From Lewinella sp. 4G2 (GTDB lineage: Bacteria; Bacteroidota; Bacteroidia; Chitinophagales; Saprospiraceae): DNA of 64,000 nucleotides. The position numbers were made by a program, and so were the translations under genes. The stretch's first letter is position 1, and each line of letters begins with the position of its first letter. The DNA lies in contig NZ_LVWJ02000014.1 in NCBI RefSeq assembly GCF_001625015.1, positions 558,001 to 622,000 of the forward strand, written 5' to 3'. Of the stretch, positions 27,820 to 36,214 are shown piece by piece. Below the pieces are notes generated by a model, which worked only from the letters and a program-made list of their open reading frames with translations, did no database searches and was not told the origin of the DNA.

Positions 27820-28692
27820 TTACCGCCCCGCCGACGCCGTCTTCCCTAACCACATCACCTTACCGAGCCCGCGGATATTCGCTCCGGGCCGGTCCGCCAA
27901 ACCGAGGAGCATGCCGCCGCCACCGGCTCCACAGATCTTGAGGCGGTAGCCTTCTCCGGACCACTGTTTACGGATGGGTTTGGGAATGAAGGTCCGCATC
28001 TGCTGCAGCTGAAATTCACTGATGGTAGTGAAGGCTTTTTTTAGTTCAGCCCTGTTTCCGCTGATTAACGCGGTAATGGCGGCATCCGCACTGGGTTTCC
28101 AGCGGTTGTTGACCAGTTCGGCGAAGTCCGGCTTCCCATCGTACGCTTCGGTAAACTTTCGAATGAGGGTGGAAGCCTTGCGCGAACGCCCGGTATCCAC
28201 CAGGAAGAAGTTATCCGCCCAACCTTTGGGAAGCTCTGCGGCACGGGGCGCTTCCCCACCACCAATGATGGTGGGTTGGCGGAGGTAGCAAATTAAGGGG
28301 TCGGTACCAGAGCTATCGCCGTGGAAGTAACTCTCCATCTGCGCCAGTTGCTGGCGGAGGGCTTCTCCCCGCAGTGCTTTCCCGGCCTCCGTCGCGAAAC
28401 GGTCGAATACGGCGGCCACGACGGCGCCACTGCTGCCGAGTCCGTACCCGACGGGGATGTTACCAATCAGGCGCCAGTCCTCGAGCAATTGGTCTTCGAG
28501 TGCATTCGTATCGAGGATGTCCGCCGGCACTTCCCGCTTCAGGTAATCGCAGAATTGGAGGAGGGATTCATCCGGCCGATCTTCCTTCCAACTTAGGGAA
28601 AGGCGCTCGTAGGGCACGGCCAGGCCGCGGCCTCCGCGCAGTACGGTATGCTCCCCAAACAGTAAGACTTTAGCCGGATATTTATTCGCCAT
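27820..28692 (-). CDS. GHMP kinase, mevalonate-kinase-like
   Basis: 290 residues. Signatures in order: substrate Lys in PAKVLLFGEHTVLRGG, the phosphate loop GYGLGSSGAVVAA (about 82-94), HGDSSGTDPL (mevalonate kinase has HGxxSGxD, with the catalytic Asp), a reduced GRSRKASTLI loop, and the C-terminal KICGAGGGGMLLG. It fits ATP-dependent phosphorylation of mevalonate and would work downstream of the HMG-CoA synthase at 3643, although HMG-CoA reductase and the later kinases are outside the window. Other GHMP kinases (phosphomevalonate, homoserine) are less likely because of the HGDSSGTDP motif. Confidence 0.8.
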   Translation of the reverse strand: MANKYPAKVLLFGEHTVLRGGRGLAVPYERLSLSWKEDRPDESLLQFCDYLKREVPADILDTNALEDQLLEDWRLIGNIPVGYGLGSSGAVVAAVFDRFATEAGKALRGEALRQQLAQMESYFHGDSSGTDPLICYLRQPTIIGGGEAPRAAELPKGWADNFFLVDTGRSRKASTLIRKFTEAYDGKPDFAELVNNRWKPSADAAITALISGNRAELKKAFTTISEFQLQQMRTFIPKPIRKQWSGEGYRLKICGAGGGGMLLGLADRPGANIRGLGKVMWLGKTASAGR

Positions 28693-28957
28693 GCCCCACG
28701 ATAACTAACGAGAATTTAAAGTGGTTTTTGATTTTCGGGACATATCTGGAATAATGACAAACCCCGTACAAACAATGCAATTCCGTAACGAGTTGCAACA
28801 GCTAATTGGGTGGCTTACCTGGCCCGCTTTCGACCATTTCCCGCCCCGCGTTGTTGCCGCAGCAGTACCACTTCTACCCACCGGTCAGTCCCCTGTTCCC
28901 GGCACCGTTTACGCGCCGAATTTTATCGCCTGACCACTCCCTCCAAAGACCCACCCC

Positions 28958-29971
28958 ATGAAACTTGACCACATCGGCATTGCGGTGGCTGACGCTAGCG
29001 CGGCGGAAGAGTTGATCACCCGCCTCCTCGGGCGCCCGGCCTACAAACACGAGGAGGTAAGCAGCCAGCAGGTGATGACCACCTTCTTCGACGCCGGTGC
29101 CACCAAAGCCAAACTGGAACTCGTCAGCCCCGCCGGGCCGGAGAGCGTCCTCCACAAATACCTCGGCAAACGGGGGCCGGGCATCCACCACCTTGCGTTT
29201 GAGGTAGAGGATATCCACCGTGAAATGGAACGACTGGCGGCAGATGGCTTCGAGCTCCTCCAAACCACCCCCAGCCGGGGCGCCGACAACAAACTGGTTT
29301 GCTTCCTCCACCCTCGCAGCACCAACGGCATCCTCGTGGAGATCTGCCAATCCACGGATAACCCCACCGGCGGGGAAGCCAGTGACGCGGCGTACTGGTC
29401 CCAACGCTACCACGCCAGCCTGACGGGTTGGGACGCCGGCCGCATCACCACCCCCATCAAAGAACTCTTCGACGGGCTGGAGGATAAGGACCTCCGCATC
29501 CTCATCCCCGGCGCCGGCAACGGCCACGAAGCGGAGTACGCCTGGAAGCAAGGGTTCCGCAACGTGGTGGTACTGGACATCGCTCCGGAACCACTCGCAG
29601 CTCTTCAGCAACGCGTCCCCGACTTCCCGGCGGAGCAGATGGTCTGCGGCGACTTCTTCCAATACGAGGGGGAGTACGACCTCATCGTGGAGCAAACCTT
29701 TTTCTGTTCCTTCCCCCCTACCCCGGCCAACCGGAAGGCTTACGCGGCGAAGATGCACGACCTCCTCGTCCCCGGCGGCCGACTGGCCGGTTTGTGGTTT
29801 GACATCCCGCTCGCCGATGGCCAGCAAAAACGTCCCTTTGGCGGCAGCCGCGCTGAATACCTTTCCTACTTCGAGCCCTACTTCAACGTAATTCGCTTTT
29901 CCACGGCCAGCAATTCCATCCCGCCCCGGGCCGGCCGCGAGCTCTTTGGCGTTTTCCAAAAGACCACATGA
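28958..29971 (+). CDS. Fusion: methylmalonyl-CoA epimerase-like domain + TPMT-type methyltransferase
   Basis: 337 residues without frameshift. Residues 1-133 are a vicinal-oxygen-chelate fold like methylmalonyl-CoA epimerase: KLDHIGIAVADASAAEELI, KLELVSPAGPESVLHKYLGK, GPGIHHLAFEVEDI and NGILVEICQ, with metal ligands His4, His80-81 region and Glu131. Residues 145-337 match thiopurine/thiol methyltransferases: YWSQRYHASLTGWDAGRITT, LRILIPGAGNGHEAEYAW, VVLDIAPEPL, GDFFQYEGEYDLIVEQTFFC and PGGRLAGLWFDIPL. The two parts are usually separate genes. The stop overlaps the next gene, an MFS transporter, by 4 bp (ATGA), so they are coupled. Whether the epimerase half supplies propionate metabolism is unclear. 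Confidence 0.85.
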   Translation: MKLDHIGIAVADASAAEELITRLLGRPAYKHEEVSSQQVMTTFFDAGATKAKLELVSPAGPESVLHKYLGKRGPGIHHLAFEVEDIHREMERLAADGFELLQTTPSRGADNKLVCFLHPRSTNGILVEICQSTDNPTGGEASDAAYWSQRYHASLTGWDAGRITTPIKELFDGLEDKDLRILIPGAGNGHEAEYAWKQGFRNVVVLDIAPEPLAALQQRVPDFPAEQMVCGDFFQYEGEYDLIVEQTFFCSFPPTPANRKAYAAKMHDLLVPGGRLAGLWFDIPLADGQQKRPFGGSRAEYLSYFEPYFNVIRFSTASNSIPPRAGRELFGVFQKTT

Positions 29972-31257
29972 ACGCCGAAAAGAAACTCCTCTTCGTCCTG
30001 GCCGCCGTCCAGTTCTCCCACATCATCGACTTCATGATCATCATGCCACTGGGCAAGACGATCATGGAGGAGTTCGCCATCTCCCCCGGGCAGTTTGCCT
30101 GGGTGGTCTCGGCCTACGCCGGCGCTGCCCTTACCGGTAATTTGATCAGTACGGCCTTCATCGATCGGTTCGACCGGCGGACGGCGCTGCTCTTTCTCTT
30201 CGCCGGTTTTACGGTGGGTACGCTGGGCTGTGCCTTTGCGCCTACCTACGCCTGGCTGCTGGTTTTGCGGTCCTGCACCGGCATTTTCGGTGGCACCCTC
30301 GGGGCACTGGTGCTGGCCATTGTGGGCGACGTCATTCCGCTCGAGCGCCGGGCCTCGGCGATGGGTTGGGTGATGACGGCCTTTTCGGCGGCCAGCGTGG
30401 TGGGCGTCCCGTCGGGCATCTGGATTGCGAGCCGTTACGGTTGGCACGCGCCATTTGTGGCCACGGCGATCATTGCGGCGGTCTTCTGGTTGCTCGCCAG
30501 CCGTTTCGTGCCTTCCCTGCGGGGCCACCTCGCCGAAGCAGATTTGGCGCTGCCGCGGGTGCCGGGTAAGGACCGGAACGTACCGGCCTCTATTCTGGTG
30601 GACGAAGCCGTCCAACCCATACAGGAAGTGCTGGCGCCAATGACCGGCCTCCGTAAAGTGGTGGATCCCTTCGTCAAGATCTTCTCCAACGCCAACCAGC
30701 GGGCGGCCCTGCTCTTCACGATGTCGCTCATGCTGGGTCACTTCACCGTCATTCCCTTCATCGCGCCCTACATGCAGATCAACATCGGGTTTGAGGACGA
30801 CCAGATCAGTTTGGTTTACCTCATCGGGGGGATCCTGACGGTTGTCCTTCTTCCCCTCTTCGGGAAATTGGCCGACCGCTACGGGCGGATGCTCATCTTC
30901 ACGGTCGCCTCCTTCTTCGCGCTGGCCAGCATTTACCTGCTAACCAATCTGGATACGGACTCAATGGTCATTGGTTTGTTGGTGACGTCCTCCTTCTTCG
31001 TCGTAGCCAGTGGCCGCAACGTACCGGCGACGACGATGATCACTTCCGTCGTCAAACCGGAGAACCGGGGAAGTTTCATGTCGATCCGCCAATCCGTCAA
31101 CGAAGCCGCGTTGTTCGGCAGCACGATCGTTGCCGGCTTCATCATCACGGAAGGGGAAAACGGCTTACTGGTTGGGTACGAAAAACTGGGCTACTTCACC
31201 ATGGTGATGAGTGTCCTGGCGGTTTTTGCGGCCAGTCGGATCAAGGCGATCGCTTGA
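29968..31257 (+). CDS. Major facilitator superfamily transporter, probable exporter
   Basis: 429 residues, 12 predicted helices. QFSHIIDFMIIMPLG at the N-terminus, and TAFIDRFDRRTALLF between helices 2 and 3, are typical of DHA1-type drug/sugar efflux proteins of Bacteroidota. The central loop (about 185-230) contains LALPRVPGKD, which is the in-frame translation of an 18-bp repeat. The start overlaps the stop of the epimerase-methyltransferase fusion by 4 bp, so the exporter may remove a methylated product or work with that enzyme (inference). Confidence 0.85.
   Translation: MNAEKKLLFVLAAVQFSHIIDFMIIMPLGKTIMEEFAISPGQFAWVVSAYAGAALTGNLISTAFIDRFDRRTALLFLFAGFTVGTLGCAFAPTYAWLLVLRSCTGIFGGTLGALVLAIVGDVIPLERRASAMGWVMTAFSAASVVGVPSGIWIASRYGWHAPFVATAIIAAVFWLLASRFVPSLRGHLAEADLALPRVPGKDRNVPASILVDEAVQPIQEVLAPMTGLRKVVDPFVKIFSNANQRAALLFTMSLMLGHFTVIPFIAPYMQINIGFEDDQISLVYLIGGILTVVLLPLFGKLADRYGRMLIFTVASFFALASIYLLTNLDTDSMVIGLLVTSSFFVVASGRNVPATTMITSVVKPENRGSFMSIRQSVNEAALFGSTIVAGFIITEGENGLLVGYEKLGYFTMVMSVLAVFAASRIKAIA
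30545..30563 (+). repeat. 18-bp dispersed repeat, in an MFS gene
   Basis: TGGCGCTGCCGCGGGTGCC, read as ALPRVP in the central cytoplasmic loop of the transporter. Confidence 0.8.
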
Positions 31258-31287
31258 GATTGCGGGTGGGTCCCGTCCCCATTTCTT

Positions 31288-31306
31288 GGCACCTGCGGCA
31301 GCGCCC
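31288..31306 (-). repeat. 18-bp dispersed repeat, intergenic
   Basis: GGCACCTGCGGCAGCGCCC, 31 bp after the MFS stop and upstream of the purN promoter. Confidence 0.85.
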
Positions 31307-31352
31307 GCTTATCTCGTTAGAAGACCACCGTGGTAAGCTTCGCCGGATGCAC

Positions 31353-31360
31353 TAGTTTTG
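31353..31360 (+). promoter_or_regulatory. -7 box of purN
   Basis: TAGTTTTG, a full match to TAnnTTTG, 28 nt upstream of the purN ATG. No convincing -33 TTG at the usual distance. Confidence 0.5.
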
Positions 31361-31388
31361 TGGCTTACTCGGATAAGCCCGAACGACC

Positions 31389-31958
31389 ATGAAATTAGCT
31401 CTATTTGTCTCCGGCGGCGGCTCTAATGCCCGCGTGATCATCGATCGTTTTCAGGCCCACCCGGAGGAAGGGGTGGAAGTTGTATTACTGGTTAGCAACA
31501 AGGCCACCGCGCCGGCACTGACGATGGCTGCGGAACGGAACATCCCTACGCTGGTCATCAAGCGGGCAGAATTTCGGGATACGACCAACCTGTTGGGCCA
31601 CCTGGAAAACTTCGGGGTGGACTTCATTGCGCTGGCGGGTTTCCTTTGGCTCGTACCGGCCTACCTGGTCAACGCCTTCCCGGACCGTATTCTCAACATC
31701 CACCCAGCGCTACTACCGAATTACGGTGGGAAAGGGATGTACGGCGCCAACGTACACCGGGCCGTAAAGGCGAACGGGGAGCTAGAAAGTGGGATCACGA
31801 TCCACTACGTCAACGAGCGCTACGACGAAGGCAACACCGTGTACCAAGCCGCCACCCGGCTCGACCCGGACGATACACCCGAGCAAATTGCCGAGCGGGT
31901 GTTACGGCTGGAGCACGGGAATTACTGGCGGGTGATTCGGGGGTTGGTTGGGGGTTAG
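31389..31958 (+). CDS. purN: Phosphoribosylglycinamide formyltransferase
   Basis: 189 residues. Transfers the formyl group of 10-formyl-THF to GAR in purine synthesis. Motifs: LALFVSGGGSNARVI (phosphate binding), VVLLVSNKATAPAL, IALAGFLWLVPAYLV, the catalytic Asn-His segment NIHPALLPNYGGKGMYG, SGITIHYVNERYDEG with the catalytic Asp, and AERVLRLEH near the end. Standard length for the single-domain bacterial enzyme. It is monocistronic with its own -7 box. Confidence 0.95.
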   Translation: MKLALFVSGGGSNARVIIDRFQAHPEEGVEVVLLVSNKATAPALTMAAERNIPTLVIKRAEFRDTTNLLGHLENFGVDFIALAGFLWLVPAYLVNAFPDRILNIHPALLPNYGGKGMYGANVHRAVKANGELESGITIHYVNERYDEGNTVYQAATRLDPDDTPEQIAERVLRLEHGNYWRVIRGLVGG

Positions 31959-32028
31959 GTTGAACTAATTTTATTTGCTCTTTACTGACTGGACAACCCA
32001 ATTTAAAGGGTCTAGGTACCGGACGGCC

Positions 32029-32179
32029 ATCACCGGACGCTCGCAGGAGCTCAATTCTTGCTGCGCGCGAATTGACCACGCTACGAGGTCCTGTAGGGAG
32101 GCAGCAATTTTACAAATTACCGAGATCTGAGGTCCTTGTGGCGTCCGACGAAGGAGGTCCCGCAAGCGTCCGGCTTGAA
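32029..32179. repeat. Structured 151-bp repeat, copy 1
   Basis: Inverted closing arms 32033-32048 and 32158-32173 (14 of 16 paired). Inside are a CAATTC/GAATTG hairpin (32052-32057 with 32069-32074) and a second stem ACGCTACGAGG (32078-32088) with CCTTGTGGCGT (32134-32144), which keeps pairing through two G-U pairs. The whole can fold as a multi-branch junction in RNA or a cruciform in DNA. No gene is present in the 31959-32437 gap. Confidence 0.8.
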
Positions 32180-32195
32180 TCCAGAATCTCCGCGG

Positions 32196-32346
32196 ATCAC
32201 CGGACGCTCGCAGGAACTCAATTCTTGCTGCGCGCGAATTGACCACGCTACGAGGTCCTAAAGGGTGGTGACAATTGTCCAAACTACCGAGATCCCAAGT
32301 CCTCGTAGCGTCCGACGAAGGAGGTCCTGCGAGCGTCCGGCTTGAA
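32196..32346. repeat. Structured 151-bp repeat, copy 2
   Basis: Same length and order as copy 1, 16 bp further on. Closing arms 32200-32215 and 32325-32340 pair perfectly (CCGGACGCTCGCAGGA). CAATTC/GAATTG (32219-32224 with 32236-32241) and ACGCTACGAGG/CCTCGTAGCGT (32245-32255 with 32301-32311) are perfect, with a GACAATTGTC palindrome inside. Confidence 0.85.
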
Positions 32347-32376
32347 CTAAAAATCCCGACCGGAGATCGGGAACCG

Positions 32377-32417
32377 AAAAAAGCCCACTGCCAGGAGAAC
32401 CTGAGGGTGGGCTTTTT
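32377..32417. terminator. Bidirectional Rho-independent terminator
   Basis: AAAAAGCCCAC (32378-32388) pairs with GTGGGCTTTTT (32407-32417), giving a U-run in both directions. It separates the convergent purN and TPR protein genes. Confidence 0.85.
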
Positions 32418-32437
32418 ACCGTTGAGGCGGGGAGGGA

Positions 32438-33202
32438 TTACCCTTCCAGCATCACGATGTACTTGTCGGCATCAACGGCGGCGGGGCTGCGGCCGAAGTC
32501 GCGCTTGAGGCGGCGGAAGGCTTCGAGGGCTTCGTCGTTGCGGCCCTGGTTCTGGAGCAGTTGGCCCAATTTACTGAGGTAGTAACCAGCCGTAACGTAG
32601 TTGTCGCCGGAGGCAGCCACGGCTTCTTTGTACTGGTTGATGGCAGCATCGTAGTTGCCGAGTTCGCTTTCGGCGTCGCCGATCACACCGGCCTTCATGG
32701 CGGGGAGGAGGGCACCGTCCGCATCGAAGCGGTTGGCGAATTCTTTGGCCGCGTCGAACTGGCCGAGATTGAGGTAGGATACCGCCGCGTAGTACTGGGC
32801 GAGGTTACCGGCCTTGGTGCCACCGTATTCGTCGATGATGTCGAGGAAGCCATACTCACCGGGAGCGGGCTCTTCGAGGGCGATGGCGAAACTGTCGCGC
32901 TCAAAGGCGGACTGGGCTTTCATCAGGTAAGCCTGGGCGTTACGCTCGGCGGGCGCCTTGACGAGGGTCTGGTAGATGAAAAAGGCAGCGATGAGCAAAA
33001 TCAAACCAACGATCGCACCGAGGATGATGGTCTTGTTGCGTTCGAAAAAGTCGACACCCTGGTCGCGAACCTCAACGATATCGACGAGGGTATCGTCGCC
33101 TTCGATGATGGGGCCAGTAGTGTTAGAAGTGTTGACTGCGTTGCGGCGGCCGGTGGCGGGGGTACCGGAAGGGCGGCGGCCGATGTTATTCTTTCTTGCC
33201 AT
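32438..33202 (-). CDS. TPR membrane-anchored protein (YfgM-like)
   Basis: 254 residues. A basic and disordered N-terminus (about 1-55), one membrane helix (about 60-80, IILGAIVGLILLIAAFFIYQTL), then a periplasmic or cytoplasmic helical region with TPR-like pairs (AQYYAAVSYLNLGQFDAAKE, ESELGNYDAAINQYKEAVA, SKLGQLLQNQGRNDEALEAF). The layout matches YfgM-type proteins thought to help membrane-bound chaperoning. A -7 box (TATCTTTG) lies 73 nt upstream. Function beyond the TPR scaffold is unknown. Confidence 0.8.
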   Translation of the reverse strand: MARKNNIGRRPSGTPATGRRNAVNTSNTTGPIIEGDDTLVDIVEVRDQGVDFFERNKTIILGAIVGLILLIAAFFIYQTLVKAPAERNAQAYLMKAQSAFERDSFAIALEEPAPGEYGFLDIIDEYGGTKAGNLAQYYAAVSYLNLGQFDAAKEFANRFDADGALLPAMKAGVIGDAESELGNYDAAINQYKEAVAASGDNYVTAGYYLSKLGQLLQNQGRNDEALEAFRRLKRDFGRSPAAVDADKYIVMLEG

Positions 33203-33274
33203 AACTTAGAATTTGCGCTTTTGGGAAAGTCGAATTTCTGACCACTGATCCGTCAGGGCCGTCTAAAGCGAGCG

Positions 33275-33282
33275 CAAAGATA
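33275..33282 (-). promoter_or_regulatory. -7 box of the TPR protein gene
   Basis: TATCTTTG on the minus strand, full match to TAnnTTTG, 72 nt before the ATG at 33202. Confidence 0.45.
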
Positions 33283-33286
33283 GTAA

Positions 33287-33326
33287 TTAGTTGGGTAGTA
33301 CTTAGTCGGGTAGTCGGGTAGTACTT
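33287..33326. repeat. GGGTAGTC-type repeat tract
   Basis: Units of TAGTCGGGTAGTCGGGTAGT, as in the hairpin at 16481-16558, directly upstream of the TPR gene promoter. Confidence 0.8.
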
Positions 33327-33418
33327 TATGTGAGAGTATTGTAGTGGTTAGCTTCTAGTATCACAGGACTTCGTCCTTAGTTCCTAGCCCTATTCGGGCT
33401 TGGTTTTTACTGGAATGT

Positions 33419-35014
33419 CTATCCGTACATCTCCAGCATGGCCAGTAGGTCTGCTTTGGTATTGGCTTCGTGGACGGGCTTATCCTCCCGCCAACGGAGC
33501 ATGCGGGGGAAGCGGAGGGCGACGCCGGATTTGTGGCGGGAGCTCTCCCGGATTCCCTCAAACCCAATCTCAAAAACGTGCTTCACCTTTACGCTGCGGA
33601 CGGGGCCGAAGGACTCAATCGTGTTTTTGCGTACCCAGGCCGTAATGCGGTTGAATTCTTTGTCAGTGAGGCCGGAGTAGGCTTTAGTGAAGGGGACCAA
33701 TTTTTCTCCGTCCCACACGCCAAAGGTGAAGTCGGTAAAGAGATTGGCGCGGCGGCCGTGGCCCCGCTGGGCGTACATCATGACGGCGTCGATGGTGAGG
33801 GGGTCGATCTTCCATTTCCACCAATCCCCCTTTTTGCGGCCCTGGCGGTAGGGGCTGTTCTTGCGTTTGAGCATGATGCCCTCGCTGTGCTTTTCGCGGG
33901 AGGTTTCTCGTTCGGCGGCCAGCTCTTCCCAGGTGGACCACTCTACGACGGGGCTGAGGTGGACGATGCCCTGGGTATCGTTTTCGGCCAGGAGCTTCTC
34001 CAGTAGCTCGCGGCGTTCGGACATGGGCCGGGGGCGGATGTCCTCCCCTTCGATCTCCAGCAAGTCGTAGGCCATCAGGCTGATGGGGGCGGACTCCATC
34101 AGTTTCTTACTCACTTTTTTGCGGCCGATCCGGGTTTGGAGGACGTTGAAGCCGAGCGGTTTGCCGTCGCGGTAGGGAAGGATCTCCCCGTCGATCACAG
34201 TACCGTTTGGCAGTAATTCGGCGAGGGGGGCGTATTCCGGGTACTTATCGGTCACCAGCTCTTCGCCGCGTGACCAAACGAAAAGCTCATCGTCCCGTAC
34301 GATGACCTGGCCGCGGATGCCGTCCCATTTGTGTTCGGCTTGCCACTCCTCGGGCCCGCCGAGGTCCGCGGGTTCTTGTTCCAGCTGGTAGGCGAGGTAG
34401 AAGGGATAGGGCCGGCTGATGTCGTCCGTTGCCGATTCGCTGTTGATGAGGTCGTCATAGGTAGTGTCGTTGGGTGTCCAATTGCCCATCAGGCGGTGGG
34501 CGAGGTTGGTTTCTTCGATGCCGGTCGCTTTACTGAGGGCGCGGGTCATCAGTTTTTGGGAGACGCCAACGCGGAAGTTGCCGGTGATTAGTTTGTTGAA
34601 GAGGTAGCGTTCGGTGTAGTCCAAGACCCGCCAGGCATCGGTGACGGCTTCGCGCTTGCCCTCCTCGTCGTATTTAGCCAGGGACTGTACGATTTCGATC
34701 CAATCCGTCAACGGCCGGTCGCTCAGGCTATCGGGCGGGGGGAGTACTAGGGCAATGGTTTCGGCGAGGTCCCCTACCACGTGGTAAGATTCTTCGAGGA
34801 TCCAGGTGTCGATACCGGCGTAGTCGGCGGCCCAGGCGCGGAGGAGTTTGGAGTTGACGGTCCGTTTGGGCCGGCGGTGGCTCAGCAGGGCGATCGTCCA
34901 GAGTTTATCCTGATCGCTTTCTACGGTCGTGAAATAATCGGCCAGCGCCGCGACCTTGTCGTTGGTCTTGGTCGTCCGGTCGAGGCGGCGGAACATTTCG
35001 GCGAAGTGGCGCAT
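33419..35014 (-). CDS. ATP-dependent DNA ligase (bacterial LigB-type)
   Basis: 531 residues from the ATG at 35014 (MRHFAEMFRRLDR); the frame reaches 35092 through a repeat tract and that extension should not be kept. N-terminal DNA-binding helices (about 1-200), adenylation domain with nucleophile Lys229 in AEHKWDGIRGQ, VIDGEILPYRDG, ISLMAYDLLEIEGEDI, SEGIMLKRKNSPYRQGRKKGDWWKWK and the OB domain (FTFGVWDGEKLVPFTKAYSG...HVFEIGFEGIRES). It seals nicks in DNA with ATP. It is downstream of the MBL-fold exonuclease gene (same strand, 153-bp repeat-filled gap); the pair belongs to the ligase-associated repair set. The usual third member, an Lhr-like helicase, is not in the window. Confidence 0.95.
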   Translation of the reverse strand: MRHFAEMFRRLDRTTKTNDKVAALADYFTTVESDQDKLWTIALLSHRRPKRTVNSKLLRAWAADYAGIDTWILEESYHVVGDLAETIALVLPPPDSLSDRPLTDWIEIVQSLAKYDEEGKREAVTDAWRVLDYTERYLFNKLITGNFRVGVSQKLMTRALSKATGIEETNLAHRLMGNWTPNDTTYDDLINSESATDDISRPYPFYLAYQLEQEPADLGGPEEWQAEHKWDGIRGQVIVRDDELFVWSRGEELVTDKYPEYAPLAELLPNGTVIDGEILPYRDGKPLGFNVLQTRIGRKKVSKKLMESAPISLMAYDLLEIEGEDIRPRPMSERRELLEKLLAENDTQGIVHLSPVVEWSTWEELAAERETSREKHSEGIMLKRKNSPYRQGRKKGDWWKWKIDPLTIDAVMMYAQRGHGRRANLFTDFTFGVWDGEKLVPFTKAYSGLTDKEFNRITAWVRKNTIESFGPVRSVKVKHVFEIGFEGIRESSRHKSGVALRFPRMLRWREDKPVHEANTKADLLAMLEMYG

Positions 35015-35015
35015 A

Positions 35016-35158
35016 ATTAGTCTGTAGTCTTTAGTCTGTAGTCTGTAGTAATTAGGCTCTCCAGGCGGGCTCAAATCCGAGCGCAGCGACAATTTGAGGT
35101 TCCTCGAGCGGTCGGGAGTTTTTAGTCTGTAGTCTATAGTCTGCAGTCTGCAGTTCGG
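35016..35158. repeat. TAGTCTGTAGTCT repeat tracts flanking a possible structured repeat remnant
   Basis: 35016-35052 and 35116-35154 hold near-heptameric TAGTCTG/TAGTCTA units. Between them (35054-35122) CTCAAAT (35080-35086) can pair with ATTTGAG about 35102-35108, and the right side GTTCCTCGAGCGGTCGGG resembles the right arm at 49783-49799. No gene in this gap. Confidence 0.65.
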
Positions 35159-35167
35159 CCAAGCGGT

Positions 35168-36196
35168 TTAGGTGGATACGCTCTCTTCTTCTTCCTTCTT
35201 CGTCTCGATCTCCGCCAGTTCGCCTTCGTATTCGGTTTCTAGTTCTACGGCGTTGTAGCCTAATCCGCGGAGGTACTTGCTGAAGAGGGCGGTGTAGCCG
35301 TGGGTGACGTAGATGTTGTCCGCTCCCGTCAGGTCGATGGCTTCTAGAAGGGAGGGCCAGTCGCAGTGGTCGCTCAGTACGAAGCCGCGGTCGGCGCCCC
35401 GGCGGCGGCGGGCTCCGCGGAGGGTCATCCAGCCGGAGGCGGCACCTACGCGGGCGCGGCCGAACTTCTTCATCCAGGTTTGCCCGACGGCACCGGGGGT
35501 GGCGATCACCATGTTACCGGGATACTCCTTTTTGTCGATGGCCTGGGTAACGCGGACGGTCGGTGGCAGGTCGATCCCCTGTGCGCGGATGACTTCATTG
35601 GTGTTTTCGATGGCACCGTGGGTGTAAATGGTTCCCAAGCTCGGGTCCAGTCCCTGCAGCAGGCGTTGGGCTTTGCCGAGGGCGTAGGCGGTGACGACGC
35701 TCACCTGATTGTCTTCCTTATTGGCGCGCCACCAATCATTGATGTCGGCAAACACCTCCTCCTGCGGTACCCAGCGGTAGACGGGCAGTCCGAAGGTCGA
35801 TTCCGTGATGAAGTGCTGGCACTTTACTGGTTCGTAGGCTTCGCTGAGGCCGTCGTCCTCCAATTTGTAGTCGCCGCTGGCCACCCAAATCTCTCCCTTG
35901 TACTCCACGCGGATCTGGGCCGAACCGATGATGTGCCCCGCCGGGTGGAAACTGAATTTAACGCCATTAATGGTCTTTACCTCGCCGTACTCCACCGTTT
36001 CGATGTTCACGTCGCCCAGCCGGTAGTTGATCACGGGGGCGGCCGTGCGGGTGCAGAGGTAGTGTTTGCTGCCCCAGCGGGAATGGTCCGCGTGGCCGTG
36101 GGTGATCATGGCGTAGTCCACCGGCTTCCACGGGTCGATGTATACGTTTGCGCGTTCGCAGAAAATTCCTCGGTCCGTGAAGGTTAGTAGTGCCAT
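35168..36196 (-). CDS. Ligase-associated MBL-fold DNA exonuclease
   Basis: 342 residues. Metallo-beta-lactamase/beta-CASP fold: metal motif THGHADHSRWG, then PAGHIIGSAQIRVEYKG, VASGDYKLEDDGLSEAYEPV, TESTFGLPVYRW, and in the C-terminal half SGWMTLRGARRRRGADRGFVLSDHCDWPSL and YVTHGYTALFSKYLRG. This matches the exonuclease regularly encoded with ATP-dependent ligase and Lhr helicase. It probably processes DNA ends before the ligase at 33419 seals them. The acidic last 20 residues (AEIETKKEEEE) are a tail. Confidence 0.92.
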   Translation of the reverse strand: MALLTFTDRGIFCERANVYIDPWKPVDYAMITHGHADHSRWGSKHYLCTRTAAPVINYRLGDVNIETVEYGEVKTINGVKFSFHPAGHIIGSAQIRVEYKGEIWVASGDYKLEDDGLSEAYEPVKCQHFITESTFGLPVYRWVPQEEVFADINDWWRANKEDNQVSVVTAYALGKAQRLLQGLDPSLGTIYTHGAIENTNEVIRAQGIDLPPTVRVTQAIDKKEYPGNMVIATPGAVGQTWMKKFGRARVGAASGWMTLRGARRRRGADRGFVLSDHCDWPSLLEAIDLTGADNIYVTHGYTALFSKYLRGLGYNAVELETEYEGELAEIETKKEEEESVST

Positions 36197-36214
36197 TGGT
36201 GGTGGAACGGGGAA

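Noticed and set aside
28721..28933. Plus-strand frame of 70 codons before the epimerase fusion
   Set aside because: Starts with GTG, has a Pro/Ala-rich end and no family signs; more likely an untranslated leader.
35015..35092. Longer N-terminus for the DNA ligase
   Set aside because: The extra 26 codons run through the TAGTCTG repeat tract; MRHFAEMFRRLDR is the typical ligase start.
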